Part shown: piece by piece, positions 33,591 through 46,668 of the stretch
Position numbering within the stretch: position 1 is the first letter of the stretch
How the letters are laid out: each line of letters opens with the position of its first letter
Assembly: GCA_029817715.1 (NCBI GenBank)
Contig: JARUPY010000533.1
Location: 5,538,001-5,602,000, forward strand
DNA from: Melastoma dodecandrum
Taxonomy: Eukaryota; Streptophyta; Magnoliopsida; Myrtales; Melastomataceae
Length of the DNA stretch: 64,000 nucleotides
Direction of reading: 5' to 3'
Made by a program: the position numbers and the translations under genes
The notes under the pieces: generated by a model
Seen by the model: the letters and a program-made list of their open reading frames with translations, nothing else
Told to the model about the DNA's origin: nothing
Databases searched by the model: none

Positions 33591-35097
33591 GGGTGATATA
33601 ACTTGGGAATGTAGATTGTGGAAATATCGCTGGCAGCCGCTTTCATCGACAGAAGGTGATGCGCGATGAAGCAGCAGCAGCAGAAGGGAGGGTTGAAGTG
33701 GGAGATTTGAAGCCCCCTTATAGCTAATAATTAAAATATTATTTATTTTTTTTCCCTGAAGTATGTATGGTTCCATCCCATTGTGGTTTGGATGAACTTT
33801 GGGGAGGGGATAAAATCCCTTGATGTGGATATCGGCGTTTCGGTATGGTCGGTTTTAAAAGTTGGGATAAGGATCTGTATGTATAATAATATGCTTTTAG
33901 GTTTTGAACACGGAGAATTTGTGTGGTTAGGTGCAAAAATGTGGTCTGACTAATGCCATTTCTCGTCCTCCCTCCCCCATTTTTTGTGGTCAAAGGACGA
34001 TGGGTTCAGTTCAGTCACGGTAGCAAGTGTGCTTGTTGCTGGGAGTAAGGTCCCCACTTCCACTCCCTCCTCTCGATACATGATGATGAAATGAGAAAGC
34101 AAAAGCAGCAAAGCAAACCCCCCACCCATCCCATGTGATCCTTCTGGACCGACCATATGAAGGGTGGATGGACAGACATTGTGTCAAAGATCATGGGGGG
34201 AGGAATATCCTTCTCCCCCTCTCGATCGAAACTACTCCCCAAGTTTCCAAAAGATCTTATTTCTGAAAGAGACGGGAGTAATTAAGGGGGGGGAGAGGGA
34301 GAGCATACCAGTTGTACTGTCATGTGTGTTGGGTGGGGAACAATCTCTGACTATGAACGGGCCACCACCCTTCTTCCCAAACACTGGATAGTTGGGGGTT
34401 TGATGTTGGAGCTCAAACTCACATACTGTCGGGAGTCTGACACAACCCCCCAACCCCAAACAAGATGCCACGTGCTTTTGATTCACATACAATGTAACTA
34501 ACAACAACTCCCTCGTTTTCTGCTTCTCCAGACTTGAGTCTCCCCCACGACCCAAAACAACATTCTCGTTCACATTCGCCTCACCTGCTCCCCCTTTCTT
34601 TCTCCCTTTTCTTTTCTTTTTTCTTCTAATAATAATGACAGCTGCCCTGGATCTTATGAAAGGGATCCCTTTATTACATGCCAAAGTTTTCCAAGAATTT
34701 TGAGTACTCTTTAATTTTTTTATGGCCATCATATTCATTTGTCTGCCTAAGAATTCAATCAACTTGGGATTGGGTGACGGGAACACGGTTGAGACAGATT
34801 CAGGCATCACAATCATGTAAAAACCAATCAAATTATGTATGACGAGTTTTGATTGACAACCGAATTGGGGCTCCCCTTTTTTCCTTGTTCTCATTAAAAA
34901 ACATCAACATCAATCCGACTCAAAATAGAGATGTTGATTGAAATACTGTCCCATCAAAAAGGATTATAATCGTATTGACTAATCGTCATGTTTAGGCATT
35001 TATTATATATACTAGTACTAATAATAATATCACTAGTGGGCTTTTGAGTCATGGGGATTAACGAAGTTGTTCTAATTCCTCTATGGTTGGGGTTCTC
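33591..35097. other. Intergenic: MED15 3' UTR and CYP714 promoter
   Basis: No gene is seen. The first part includes a plausible MED15 polyadenylation region (aattaaaatattattt near 33,730). The minus-strand open frame over 34,232-34,894 has no recognisable domain. Confidence 0.5.
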
Positions 35098-35104
35098 TAT
35101 AAAA
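35098..35104 (+). promoter_or_regulatory. Probable TATA box of the CYP714 gene
   Basis: TATAAAA lies 137 bases upstream of the CYP714 start, preceded by ggttctc and followed by a purine-rich leader with a GAA repeat. Position and sequence fit a plant core promoter. Confidence 0.6.
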
Positions 35105-35197
35105 AAAAAAAAAGGCACACGAATATGTATTCCCACACACAAGACAAACAACAAGAAAAGAAGCTGCTGAAGACGAAGCTGACACCACCGCCACCCC

Positions 35198-35234
35198 GAA
35201 GAAGAAGAAGAAGAAGAAGAAGAAGAAGAAGAAG
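35198..35234. repeat. (GAA)n microsatellite in the CYP714 5' UTR
   Basis: An uninterrupted GAA run abuts the CYP714 start codon. Its length is likely to vary among individuals. Confidence 0.92.
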
Positions 35235-37242
35235 ATGGAATTAGAGTTATTGGGGAGGACACTGGGGGCAGTGGTTGTGGTGAGCCTGCTGTTCCACCTA
35301 TGCAACAGGACATGGCTCAAGGCTTGGAGGCTGAGGAATAAGCTTTTGTCCCAAGGGGTAAGAGGTCCTGCCCCTTCCCTCCTCTATGGCAACCTCCCCG
35401 AGATGCAGAGGATAGAGGCCGAGACCAGGGCGAAACGTGACCTCGGCCACGGCTGCGACGACCCCAACCCCATAGCTCACGACTACACCTCCACCCTCTT
35501 CCCTTATTTCGAGCGGTGGAGGAAACAATACGGTAACAACCGTTCTCCTCCTTCCAACCAATTCACCGGGACTTCTCTGACTATATGCTATGGTTGTATT
35601 ATATGAGAAACTGAGAGTAGTGAGGGTGAATGGGATCTAACCAAATATCTGCCATTTTTGCGTTGCCTGTTTTTTTTTTTTTTTGGGGGGGGGGGGGGGG
35701 GGAAGTTCTTAAATGGTTTCCATCGTTATCATGTGATATCATTATGCAATGCAGGTCCAGTGTTCATGTACTCAACAGGGTTCAGGCAACATCTCTACGT
35801 AACTAAGCCTGAGTTTGTCAAGGATATGAACCAGTGCGCTGATTTGTTAGGCAAGCCTTCTTACTTGACCAAAAGGCTCTCCCCCATGATGGGCAACAGC
35901 ATTACCCGGGCCAACGGCTCCCTGTGGGCTCAGCAGCGCAAGATTGTCGCCCCCGAGTTCTTTGCCGATAAAGTCAAGGTCACTCCTCGACCACTTTTCC
36001 TGGACTTGGGCCGCAGCAGCTCATTGGTGGTGCCGGGTGCTTGTTTTGCAGGGGATGGTTGGGCCGATGGTTGAATCTGCGGAGACGTTGCTATGCAGTT
36101 GGGAAACCAGGATCGATGCCGGGGGTGGCGAGTCTGTGGAGATTGAGGTGACCGAGGATCTTACGGTATTCTCGGCAGAAGTCCTCTCTAGGACTTCCTT
36201 CGGGAGCTCCTATGTCAAGGGAAAAGAGATCTACTCCAAGCTCAAGTCTCTTCAACACGCCATTTCCCATCAAAATTTCCTCTTCACGAACAACTTCTTC
36301 AGGTACCTCGGATGGATGACAAGTTCATCAACTGTCTGTCGACTCCCTCCCTGACAGTTTTCTCCCATGCAGTTTCCTTCCCTCCAGGAAGAAGAGGGAA
36401 ATCAGCAGCCTGGAGCAGGAGGTTGGATCGTTGATATGGAATACTGTAGAAGATCGTCGAAGGGAGTGCTTGGAGAAATGTTCCCACAAGGATCTCTTGC
36501 AGCTGATACTGGAGGGTTCTTTCAGTGATGAGATGCTCGATAGTGAATCGTCTAAACGCCTCGTAATCGATAACTGCAAGAACATATACTTTGCTGGCCA
36601 TGAATCCACAGCACTTACTGCCTCCTGGTGTGTCATGCTGCTTGCTCAGCACCCGGAGTGGCAATCACGGATCCGGGAAGAGGTGGCGAGAGTTTGTGGG
36701 TCTAGGCATCCTGATGCTGATTCTCTCGCTCAGCTAAGAACGGTAAGGCAGGCTAACCTTGGAAATGACACAAGTGGAACCGACTAGTTTTGGTATTTTG
36801 ACATGACTTTTAACAGGTGACGATTGTGATCCAAGAAGTGTTGCGTCTATACCCAACCGCAGTTTTTGTATCGAGGGAGGCGCTACAGGATGTGAGGATC
36901 GGGAATCTCCAAGTTCCTAAGAATACGTGTCTCTGGACATTGATCCCGACGCTGCACAGGGATCCGGATGTGTGGGGGCAGGACGCCAACGAGTTCAATC
37001 CGCAGAGGTTCGTCAATGGCATCTCGAAGGCTTGCAAGTATCCTCAAGCGTATGTGCCCTTTGGACTTGGCCCTCGGACATGCTTGGGTCAGCACTTTGC
37101 GATGGCCGAACTGAAGATCCTTCTCTCCCTCATCATATCCAGATACACCTTCACCCTGTCTCCACGCTACCGCCACTCCCCGGCTTTCAGAATGATAGTT
37201 GTTCCAGAACATGGCGTGCATATCATCATAAGAAAGATCTGA
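35235..37242 (+). CDS. Cytochrome P450, CYP714 family
   Basis: Five exons are 35235-35532, 35755-35978, 36052-36302, 36373-36742 and 36817-37242, giving 522 aa. An N-terminal membrane anchor (residues about 8-24) is followed by the CYP72-clan proline region ([11 protein letters not shown]) and [12 protein letters not shown]. The I-helix oxygen-binding motif AGHEST is at 332-337, ExxR (EVLR) at 388-391 and the haem loop [10 protein letters not shown] carries the thiolate cysteine at about 470. All catalytic motifs are intact. CYP714 enzymes sit on the ER and oxidise diterpenoids; known members hydroxylate or epoxidise gibberellins to lower their activity, while others act on steviol-like or triterpenoid substrates. 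The family call rests on N-terminal and clan motifs; the substrate cannot be read from sequence. A TATA box and GAA-repeat leader precede it. It converges on the ATG18 gene. Confidence 0.88.
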
Positions 37243-37696
37243 CGTGTAGCTCATCACGCCTCCCCGACCAACATACACGATTCAGCACGTGTCTGATATT
37301 GTGACTAGATAGTAATAATCCACCCAAGGAAGAAGGGATCTCCCCTGATTTACTAGGTTCCACTCCTTATTCAGTAATAGTACATTATCCATCCAAAAGT
37401 TTATTCAAACAGAGTCAAACTGATCTGAGAAACTTGAGAATCGAAAGGCATTGCCAAAAGCTTTAACATGAACTCACTCGCGGTTGTTATTCTATAAAGC
37501 ACCCGCACCCACCCGTGGTCAATCTGTGGGCAGTATATTTACACTAATAATGAATATCAATGTCATTCGTCTCGAGAGTAGACAGAAAATATGTACCTAC
37601 TAAAGGACTTGTTATTCACAATTTGTATAATAGAGAATCAGTCTAATGGAATCTCACAATATGTACGATATAATGCGTGTTTAAAGGGCTCTTTCC
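37243..37696. other. Short convergent spacer
   Basis: This is about 450 bases between the stop codons of the convergent CYP714 and ATG18 genes. It should hold both 3' UTRs. No other feature is seen. Confidence 0.5.
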
Positions 37697-39649
37697 CTAC
37701 CTGTGCCTACCATCACTTTTGATAAAGCGGACATACTCCTGCTGCAACATCTGCCCTCCATTTACTGGGTCAAAACTACATCTGTAAAAGCTGTGGCATT
37801 GGCAAGATAACAACTGGTGAGAAAATGCAATCGGTAGAACCCCAAAGTACATAAAAGTCCCATGACAGTTTTCATAATGATGGAACAGCTGAAAACCAGA
37901 ATCCTACATAAAGGACCAACCCAGCGTCCTAAGTAAATGTGACATGGGGCAATTGTTCTGGAAGAAATAACATGTTGCCCCCTCCCTAAACTATAGACTA
38001 ACAGTGCATGATGACAGAGCTCTTACATTAAAAACTTGCATACCTTCCATCCATCCCAGCAATTACCACGGTATTTTGAGATCCAAAAGCTGCAATGAAC
38101 TGAGTTTGTACGGGTAAAAGGAACTGGGCAAATGACCATTCAGAGCTGAAGTATTTTGGCAAAACCCCTGAGAGAAAAATGACAGCTCAGAAGGATCATG
38201 AAAGGACGCACTTTGCAAGGCATGTATCGCCGGTCAAATACTGTAGTTCAGCATGAGTGGACACATGAAGCCCGATTATGATAAGAAACGTGCATATGCC
38301 CAAGGACTGAACAGCTACAGACAGTATAAGGGGCGTAGATGGACAGGCAGATAGAGCATCTGTCTGAACTCTCCTTCCCGTGGACCATACTTAATATTGA
38401 AGATCATAAACATTGACTCCTATTACCTTTCATAAATGATAGCGATGTACCAGGATTGGCACCAGTGCTCGGAGGAAGTAGGCTTTCCAAAGCATTAGAA
38501 GAATTTTGGTATAGGAGAGAGGGATTTCGGGCACCACTAGAATGTGCAGTTGTGTCTTCACTGGCTATCCTAACTCTGAGACCGAATATATGCACAGTGC
38601 CTTTGTCACTTGAAACAGCTAACCACTGAACATTTGGTGACAGGGCAATGCTGTAGATTTCAGCTCTATCAACCCCTCTTCGCACCTGAAAATATACAGT
38701 TAAAGTTCACAGGCAGATCCACCAAACTTAAATGAAAATAATTAGGAGAAAACAATAAGGGTCCCGATGATTGGACTGTCGATGCAAAAATAGATTCTAG
38801 ATTCAAAACAACGAGCAATTTCTGAAAATCAGGTTATAAACTGGTCGAATGAAAATCTTAATAGTTGCCTAACCAATTGCAAATACATATTAAAAGACAG
38901 CATGCCAGATTGCTCACCTCTTGCAAGCGAGTTCCATCCACTGTGTTGAATATTCTTATCAAAGTACCCTTCACGCTGGCAGTAGCAAGAAGCAGCCCGT
39001 CCATGGTCAACGTGAAACATGCCACCTGAGAATCATGGGCATTAATAAACTTGGTCATGTGTAGTCCAAAATGTTCGACTCGGACATGCCCACGGCGGAG
39101 ACCAGGACAAGCCAACACGGAAGTGTTGGAATGGTGAGAAAGGCAGCATAGGCCCCTAGGATTGGCCAGAGTTTCAATTTGATGAAGCAGCTTCAGATCC
39201 ATGAAGTTGTAAACATATATCTTATGCTCAAGAACGACGACAATCTGATCTCTTCTAAGTTTCACACTGCGAATGTCCGACCTAAACGTGAATTCCCCGA
39301 TGCAACGGCTCTGATGATCGTCCCAGATCAAGACCTTGTTAGGAGGGTACTGGGAATTGATGGCACCACCCACAAGGGCAAGGATGTTGCATCGGAAAAG
39401 CATCTCAACGATTTTGAAACCTCCGGTTTTCAGGTCACGCCTGAAGGTCTCCTTAAAAGGCTCACAATTGTAGATCCGGAAGCCCCTGCTAGTACCAGCC
39501 GCAAAGCAACCAAAGTCTTGATTCCAGGAGACGGATAGCAACTCGGCATCCTCATTGTCGACGGAATCATGACTGCGAGGAGACTCGTAGGAACTGAGAC
39601 GCATGGGAGGGGGTCCTATTCCTCTAGGAGTCGAGAGGGTGGAGCTCAT
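37697..39649 (-). CDS. ATG18: Autophagy PROPPIN ATG18 (ATG18c/d-like)
   Basis: Four minus-strand exons are 38918-39649, 38427-38685, 38044-38167 and 37697-37790, giving 402 aa. The sequence shows WD40/PROPPIN blades: [73 protein letters not shown] and [15 protein letters not shown]. The phosphoinositide-binding arginine pair occurs as VRRG at residues 245-248, at an exon junction, where FRRG/LRRG is usual. The last blade ends FDPVNGG. ATG18 binds PI3P on the phagophore and works with ATG2 and ATG9 in autophagosome growth. The N terminus ([15 protein letters not shown]) matches my memory of the ATG18c/d clade. Splice sites are canonical. Site II elements lie upstream near 40,080-40,145. Confidence 0.92.
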
Positions 39650-40076
39650 GGGGAAGACTGAACCGACTGGTCATAAATCAAAGAGTATCCACTCGGATAA
39701 CGCAGAATTGCCGACAAAGAGACCAGCCTACCAGGAAAAGCAAAATCAAACATAAATCGAGCGCATCCGCAAAAACCGTCTACTACTGGCGATCACTGAA
39801 AAGAGGAGCAAGCATCGATCGACAAACCGATCTAAACAGAGCTACAATCCTGGAAACGGATAAGAGGGCAGAGGAGGGGGACCTGGAGTTGATTGAAACA
39901 ACCACAGGAGGAGTTGCTGATGAGGACGGCTGATCCCCAAATCCTCCCGAAACGAGGCCCGACAAGGAGAGGGAGAAGAGGGAGGAATTCCTTCCGATTT
40001 GCTCCTCGTTTTTGTTTTCCTGGTTTTTGGGTGGGGTGCTGGCATACAACGGGGATGACGATGAAAGATATCGGAT
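39650..40076. other. ATG18 5' leader region
   Basis: This is sequence upstream of the ATG18 start up to the promoter motifs, probably 5' UTR and possibly with a leader intron. The open frames on both strands here have no domain. Confidence 0.4.
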
Positions 40077-40145
40077 GGGCTTGGGCCCAATTCGGACATA
40101 TCGGCCCAAACATCAATCCATGATTTGATCGGCCCATCGGGCCTT
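40077..40145 (-). promoter_or_regulatory. Clustered Site II (GGCCCA) elements upstream of ATG18
   Basis: The plus strand reads ttgggcccaat, tcggcccaaac, and then gatcggcccatcgggcc. Site II (TGGGCC/T) clusters bind TCP-class factors and are typical of broadly expressed plant genes. Their position 430-500 bases upstream of the ATG18 start suggests its promoter. Confidence 0.6.
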
Positions 40146-42479
40146 CAGGCTTTCCCGTCATTATCAACAAACTTACTTTTTAATTAATTTGAATATATTA
40201 TTTTTGAGTGACGATAGGAGTGGTTTCACAAGGTTCGATCCTTATAGCCGAATTTTTATAATTTTCTAAAATTAATGAAGGTTGTTATCTATCCTTTTTC
40301 AAATACTATCAATATTTCACCCCAACCCTCGACTTTCAAAAATCGTAATTCAATATTAAAAACAATTCGTAAAATAAGACATTATTTATAGAATTCTAAA
40401 AATCGTTCCATCTCAACAAGACATTGCTTAAAGAAAAGACTTCTTCCCCAATTCGCCTAAAATATATGATAATAGTGAGATGACAAGGTTTTATTTAGTA
40501 AGAATATGATTGGCTGTTAAAAGTATTTAGTTTTTTAAAATATAAATATTAAATATCAAACCAATAACAACTGAAATTTTTACCAATTTTATATGCACTT
40601 CCATTATTATTCTATCAAAACCCATGATAATAACAACAAAACATCACTCCCCCACCCTTCGTATGATACTCTATCACCAGCAAGCGATGCAATGCACCTC
40701 ACTCCCTCTTAAATCTCCTTCCAAATCATGGCTCTCCTTTTCCCCCCTATCGGCCGAAGCACCGGGGGCAGCATGCAACTTCCGCTCATAAACAAGCGGA
40801 ATGTATCGAGGGCAGACAGAGAGCAGCAGCAAAAAGGAGGAGGACGACGTCCAACAGACGAGCTTCTGTTTTCGGGGTCGCACTCCACTCCGCAAACATC
40901 CTCACAATCTCTCCGGTTCAACCCTCCTTCCGGCGAGATTACATTCTTCTTCGTAAAAGCAAAAAAACCTCCACGAGGGAATTTTTCTTAAAGTACAAAC
41001 AAAACAAAAAAACAAAAGGTAGAAGGAGGGGGGGAGACAAGGCATGTGACCCAACACTCCCTTAAAGCATAAGCTGGCACGGTTACATAAACACTGACAA
41101 AGGCAAAAAAGACATTAGCATAATAAAAATATAGTATCCCAGTGTACTTCGGTAGCATCGATCCGAGCCACTTTGCCCCTCTCGAGTACATCAGAACACA
41201 TCCTCGTCTCCCCCCAATACTCCCACCATCCTTGTCAGAGTTTAGCTGTCGAGGAGATTCAAAGGCAGGCAGGCAGGCAGTAATGGCTTTTTATTCTTTG
41301 TATTTTGTGTTCAAAGGGCTTCCCTTGTTTCATATAATATGTATATATTGGTTGCGTCAAACCCTCTTAAATAGCCACAAGTTACGAGGTGAAATGCCTC
41401 CACCCACCCCGAAGATGTAAAGGAATGGCCCAAGGGAAAGAGAAATTCATTGCCTTCACATTGGAAAACGAGAGATCCACTCCCCCACCCACCCATAATT
41501 CAGGTTGCCCTAATGCTCCCAAGGATAGCCTTTCTCCCTTTGAACGTCCATCTGCAGCTCGTCCTCGAAACAAGATGGATATGATCCACGCCCCCCTTCT
41601 CAAAAAGATACATAGCACACCTCGATATATATATCTCACAACAATACCGAAAGATATGAACTAACCACTAACCAAAATTCGATTGTGGAAATTGTTAAGA
41701 TATAAAATATAAATAAGTCTCACTTCAGATACTAAGCTTTTAGATCGATAAAATTTCTATATAATATCAAAACGGTCATGATTCAAAATCACCGTGCCTG
41801 AAAAAAATCCAAAAAATAAGGTGAGTGGCAAAAAAAAAACCAACCTAGCCTTGAATCAAGGCCCCACAGCCAACGATGTCTGTTGATTCGACTTGAAAGC
41901 ATGTTAAAAAATAAAATATAAACCAAAACTATCACCGTTTCACCATTTTTAGATCGATCGGTGAGATTTATACATAGATGAACATAAAGATAACGTTGAT
42001 ATAGGGCTCCCTAGTAGAACCACCATAGGAAAAATAGGGAATAAAGGAAAGAGGACTGCAAAAGATGCAAACACTCGATGCCGAGAGAGGGAAGTGGGAA
42101 ATAAATGGATAAATGGACAGAAGTTTGATTCGGTATGATTTGTCCATATAATATCACCATGCGATCCACCAACAATAAAGGGCGAAAAATCTAAAGCACA
42201 CCTGAAAGAATGATAAGTGAACCAAAAAAATCGACCCAACTCCCATCCACCACCGAGGTAAATATCACATTCCCGGGATGTAAAAAAACTTTTGGTATTC
42301 GAAGGGAACGGGGAAACACCAAAAAGCAACCTGCCCACCGGCCTATTAGTTGAATCAAATGTAAATGGAAGCATCGCCACTTACTCCTTTGACTCGACTC
42401 TGGCGTATCAAAACGAACAACGAGAGCTTAATCCCATATTACTACACGAATCAGATGAAGGAAAAGAAGTAAAAAGAAG
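40146..42479. other. Intergenic region between ATG18 and MIR319
   Basis: No protein gene is found. 40,150-40,680 is AT-rich. 41,000-42,480 may contain the 3' part of the MIR319 primary transcript, which would run leftwards. Open frames here lack recognisable motifs. Confidence 0.4.
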
Positions 42480-42700
42480 GGAAAAGGATGCAAAAGGGAA
42501 GGAGCTCCCTTCAGTCCAAAGCACGGACAAGAGAGGCCGGAATCGTCTCCCGCATCATTCACACAGTCACTTGTAGACACAGCCCTAGCTACCAAAATTC
42601 CTACAGGGTGATTGAATGAATGAGTCGGCAGCCGATTCGACCCCGTTTCCATCCGTGAGTGGGCTGAAGGAAGCCCTCTCCACTTTCCTCCTCACATTAC
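42480..42700 (-). ncRNA. MIR319: MIR319 precursor hairpin
   Basis: On the minus strand 42519-42499 starts TTGGACTGAAGGG and continues AGCTCCTT, which matches the plant miR319c-type mature sequence over all 21 bases as I know it. The opposite arm at 42677-42657 (AGGGCTTCCTTCAGCCCACTC, listed here as AGGGCTTCCTTC then AGCCCACTC) pairs with it through 16 of the first 19 positions including G-U pairs. The two arms are about 137 bases apart, giving the long fold-back typical of MIR319. miR319 cuts mRNAs of CIN-type TCP factors and so shapes leaf growth, petals and hormone balance. It is miR319 and not miR159, because it has GGACTG at positions 3-8 where miR159 has GGATTG. No protein gene overlaps it. 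Confidence 0.92.
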
Positions 42701-43096
42701 TCCACTTTACTCCACCTACCAACACAAAAAACTGAAGCGTGTAGCCACCACAGGCAGCTACCGCTAACAGGTAACCATGAAACCCTGGAACTCACCCATA
42801 CACAGTAAAACAAAGCTCCAACCCCAGCAGCTCTAGGCTTTCCAAACAATCACGAGATCAACCCCCGGCTGTTCCACCGTTGAAGATGAAGCCGACCTGA
42901 ACTACAGATGCAGATCATACCACAACAGAAAAGGGCGAGCCGGGAAAAAACCTAAATGAGAAGTGAAAAAGGAATGGCGGATGAAGCTCAAGAAGAAAAC
43001 AGAAACCCACATCTCTGAAGCCCTAAAGCTGCATGTAATAGTACAAAAGTAATTGAGAAGAGTTCAGATAGAATGTAACAGGTTAAAATTTTTAAC

Positions 43097-43111
43097 CCTA
43101 AACCCTCCTCC
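43097..43111. promoter_or_regulatory. Telo-box-like motif upstream of MIR319
   Basis: The sequence aaccctaaaccct is a two-unit plant telomere-like motif that often marks promoters near transcription starts. It lies about 420 bases upstream of the hairpin and may belong to the primary transcript or its promoter. Confidence 0.4.
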
Positions 43112-43253
43112 CTCCTCCCCACCGCGGCGTTGGCTTCCAGCTGGGGATTGAACACCCGATTTTATAGACGATTGCATAAGGAAGAACCGGGTAGGGTCGG
43201 AAAATAGTATTTCTTACACACTACCCTCTGGGCCCTCGTCGCAGGAAAAAGGA

Positions 43254-43264
43254 AATATATAAAA
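43254..43264 (-). promoter_or_regulatory. Candidate TATA box for the MIR319 primary transcript
   Basis: The minus strand reads TTTTTATATATTT about 560 bases upstream of the hairpin. Its position would give a leader of typical length for MIR319 transcripts. Only sequence similarity supports it. Confidence 0.35.
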
Positions 43265-45425
43265 AGAAGAGGAAGGAAAAGGAGGAGGGGGGAGGGGGAG
43301 TGATGGGTCAATCAGCCGGGGGGGAGGGGACAGACAGCTTGCAGAAGCAGTAGTCGTGTGAGAATGTGAGGGGGGGGGGGGGGAAGAAGGGAAAGCGACA
43401 CCCGTATCTCAGACAAAATCCTCCAAACAGGACCAACCCCCGCACCCACCCCCCTCCCTCTACCTATTTGGCATCCGGTCCCTTCATCGTGTTCTATTTA
43501 TCTGTCTAGTAACGTACGTACACAGTTTCTGTACTACTTTCATCAACAACAACATAGAATAGTTAGGGTGTTGTGACTGCAAAAGAATCCCCCCCGACCC
43601 GTTAAAACTAGAAGGGCTTTCCTTCCGAAAGTATGATAATACAATTAATTTTTAAAAAATAATTTCTATTTAATTTCTAAAAATTCAAAATGTCGTAGTT
43701 TTAGTTGTAGTCTTTTAATCAATACATTTGCAATTTTTTGTAAATATGTCGCGGTTAAAAGACCACGAATTCAATTTTGCATCATTGTCGCGGCACCGCG
43801 AACTCAACTTCTTTCATCATATCGCGGTTGAAGACCACAAATTTAACTTATCCGCCGCTGTTATGATCTTAAACAGCGTTTTTATGAATTGTGAAATCAT
43901 ATTCCATGTAATTAAGACCAAAACCGCATTTAAAAAAAAATTATAAGCGTCGTGTTAGTTGTAAAATCATATTTCATAAAAAATTTTAAAACCAAACGGT
44001 AGCTCTTCCACCTTCCCACGAGGCTCATACTAAGCCCCAATCCCCCATTATTCGCATTCCTTTGCTATCCGATTTAATAGCCAAAAAAAGGATACAAAGG
44101 ATTTCAATTATATCATTCAAAAAATTATAAATTTTGTTCACCTGAATTTTTATTTCATTTAATTGTATATGACATTTATTCGACTATCGATCCAAGTTCG
44201 TATCTTAAAAGCCTTCAAGCCTAAAATCGTTTTCTTCTTTCCCATACAATTTATTTAGCTACGACGATATACAATAAAGAGTTTTCTTATTCGGATTGCC
44301 GTTAGTGTATTCCCCTTTAAGTCATCCCATAATAAAAAAAAATGGTAATAACACAATTTACAATGTCATTTAATAAAATTTTGAAACGCACGTTAGATAC
44401 TAAACACGTAATTTATACAGCACAACACATTATTAAATATAATATCCCTGTATATCGATCTAGTGTAGTGTGGACACAGAAGTATTTAGGAAGGTTGTCC
44501 TCGCGCTGACGACACATCAACGCTGGAAATGTTTTTTTCTTAAAAAAAGGCTGTGTGATTCCGGCTGTCATCGGATGAGACGTTGATTGGATGGGCTACC
44601 CAATTTCATTATTTCATCTTACGAAAGTAAAAAAAAAAAAATATATAAAACAAAAAGGGTCTGTGCTGTGCTCCTTCTGTCTCCTTTCCTCGTCTTGCTG
44701 GGCTGGGAGAATATATGGAGAGATGGGGTTGGAAAAGGGCACCGGCACCAGCAGCAGCAGCAGCAGCTGATTGATGATGATGATCATCAGGAATCACTAC
44801 TCCCTCTGTTTACGCAGCGGACCAAGTGCTGTCACAGAGACAGAGCGGGAGAATGGGGAGGGAGGAGTGCGTGAAAGAGGAGGAGAAAACATGTATGATT
44901 GATTGATGTGAGGTATGCTAACCAAGTCGTCTTTTTTAAAAAAAGAAAAAGCAATGAAATGAGCAGACAGACATTCAGAGACAAAGTTCCTCCGGGATTC
45001 TGGTCACGGGTTTCACAGACCTTGAAATATATATATAACAAACAACACTGCCCTAGTCACCCGGCTCTTGGTCTCTCTGCTCTACCCCGTAATTATTACC
45101 ACCATCGAACTATAATCTTTAGTGAACTTTTTCTTGGGTGGTGGTGGTGGGATGATGATGGACGATGATTCCGGATGATATTTTTTTGCCCGCCCTTTCC
45201 CTCTTTCTGGTTTCGTTTTAAAATTTACCCCCAAAAAGAAACAGAGAGAGAGAGAGAGAGAGACGGAAGATCAGCCCGGAAACACGCAGAATCCTGGTGG
45301 GGGGCGGGGGGGCTTAAGAAAGAAAAGACAAGGGCGACTTTTACTTTTCGTTTCTCAAACACCATCTATTTTGATGGTTTGCAAAAGGAGACCGCGACGA
45401 AAACAAGAAAAGAGAAACCGGATGT
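43265..45425. other. Intergenic region upstream of RPL10
   Basis: No gene is recognised. It contains a G run at about 43,370-43,382, an AT-rich block (43,620-44,460), a CAG run near 44,750 and an AG microsatellite at 45,243-45,262. The small open frames are low-complexity. Confidence 0.45.
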
Positions 45426-45486
45426 AGCAGGCCCAATAGAAGTTTCGTTGTTAGGCCCATTGTCTGGTAATGGGCCCAATACCACA
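45426..45486 (+). promoter_or_regulatory. Site II element cluster of the RPL10 promoter
   Basis: Three motifs occur within 60 bases: caggcccaata, ttaggcccattg and atgggcccaata. A tatatata TATA-like element follows at about 45,577. Clustered Site II motifs are characteristic of plant ribosomal-protein promoters. Confidence 0.75.
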
Positions 45487-45643
45487 GATTGACGTGAGCC
45501 GTGACCTCAATAGGAGAATCCGACCCTTTTACACGCAACCAGACCCACCGCCTCAAACCAACCCCGCCCCGAAGCCTATATATACACTCTCCGTTGAGAG
45601 GAGCAGCTGTTGCTCGCATGGTAAAAGCTTTGGTTCCGGCGAG

Positions 45644-46668
<1,025 letters not shown>

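Noticed and set aside
34232..34894. 220-residue minus-strand open frame between MED15 and CYP714
   Set aside because: No conserved motif; includes low-complexity lysine/glycine runs; lies in intergenic sequence.
40674..41420. Small plus-strand open frames (e.g. MALLFPPIGRS at 40,728)
   Set aside because: No homology recognised, low-complexity composition and no splice context.
42499..42519. miR159 instead of miR319
   Set aside because: The seed reads TTGGACTG; miR159 has TTTGGATTG. The long fold-back also fits MIR319.
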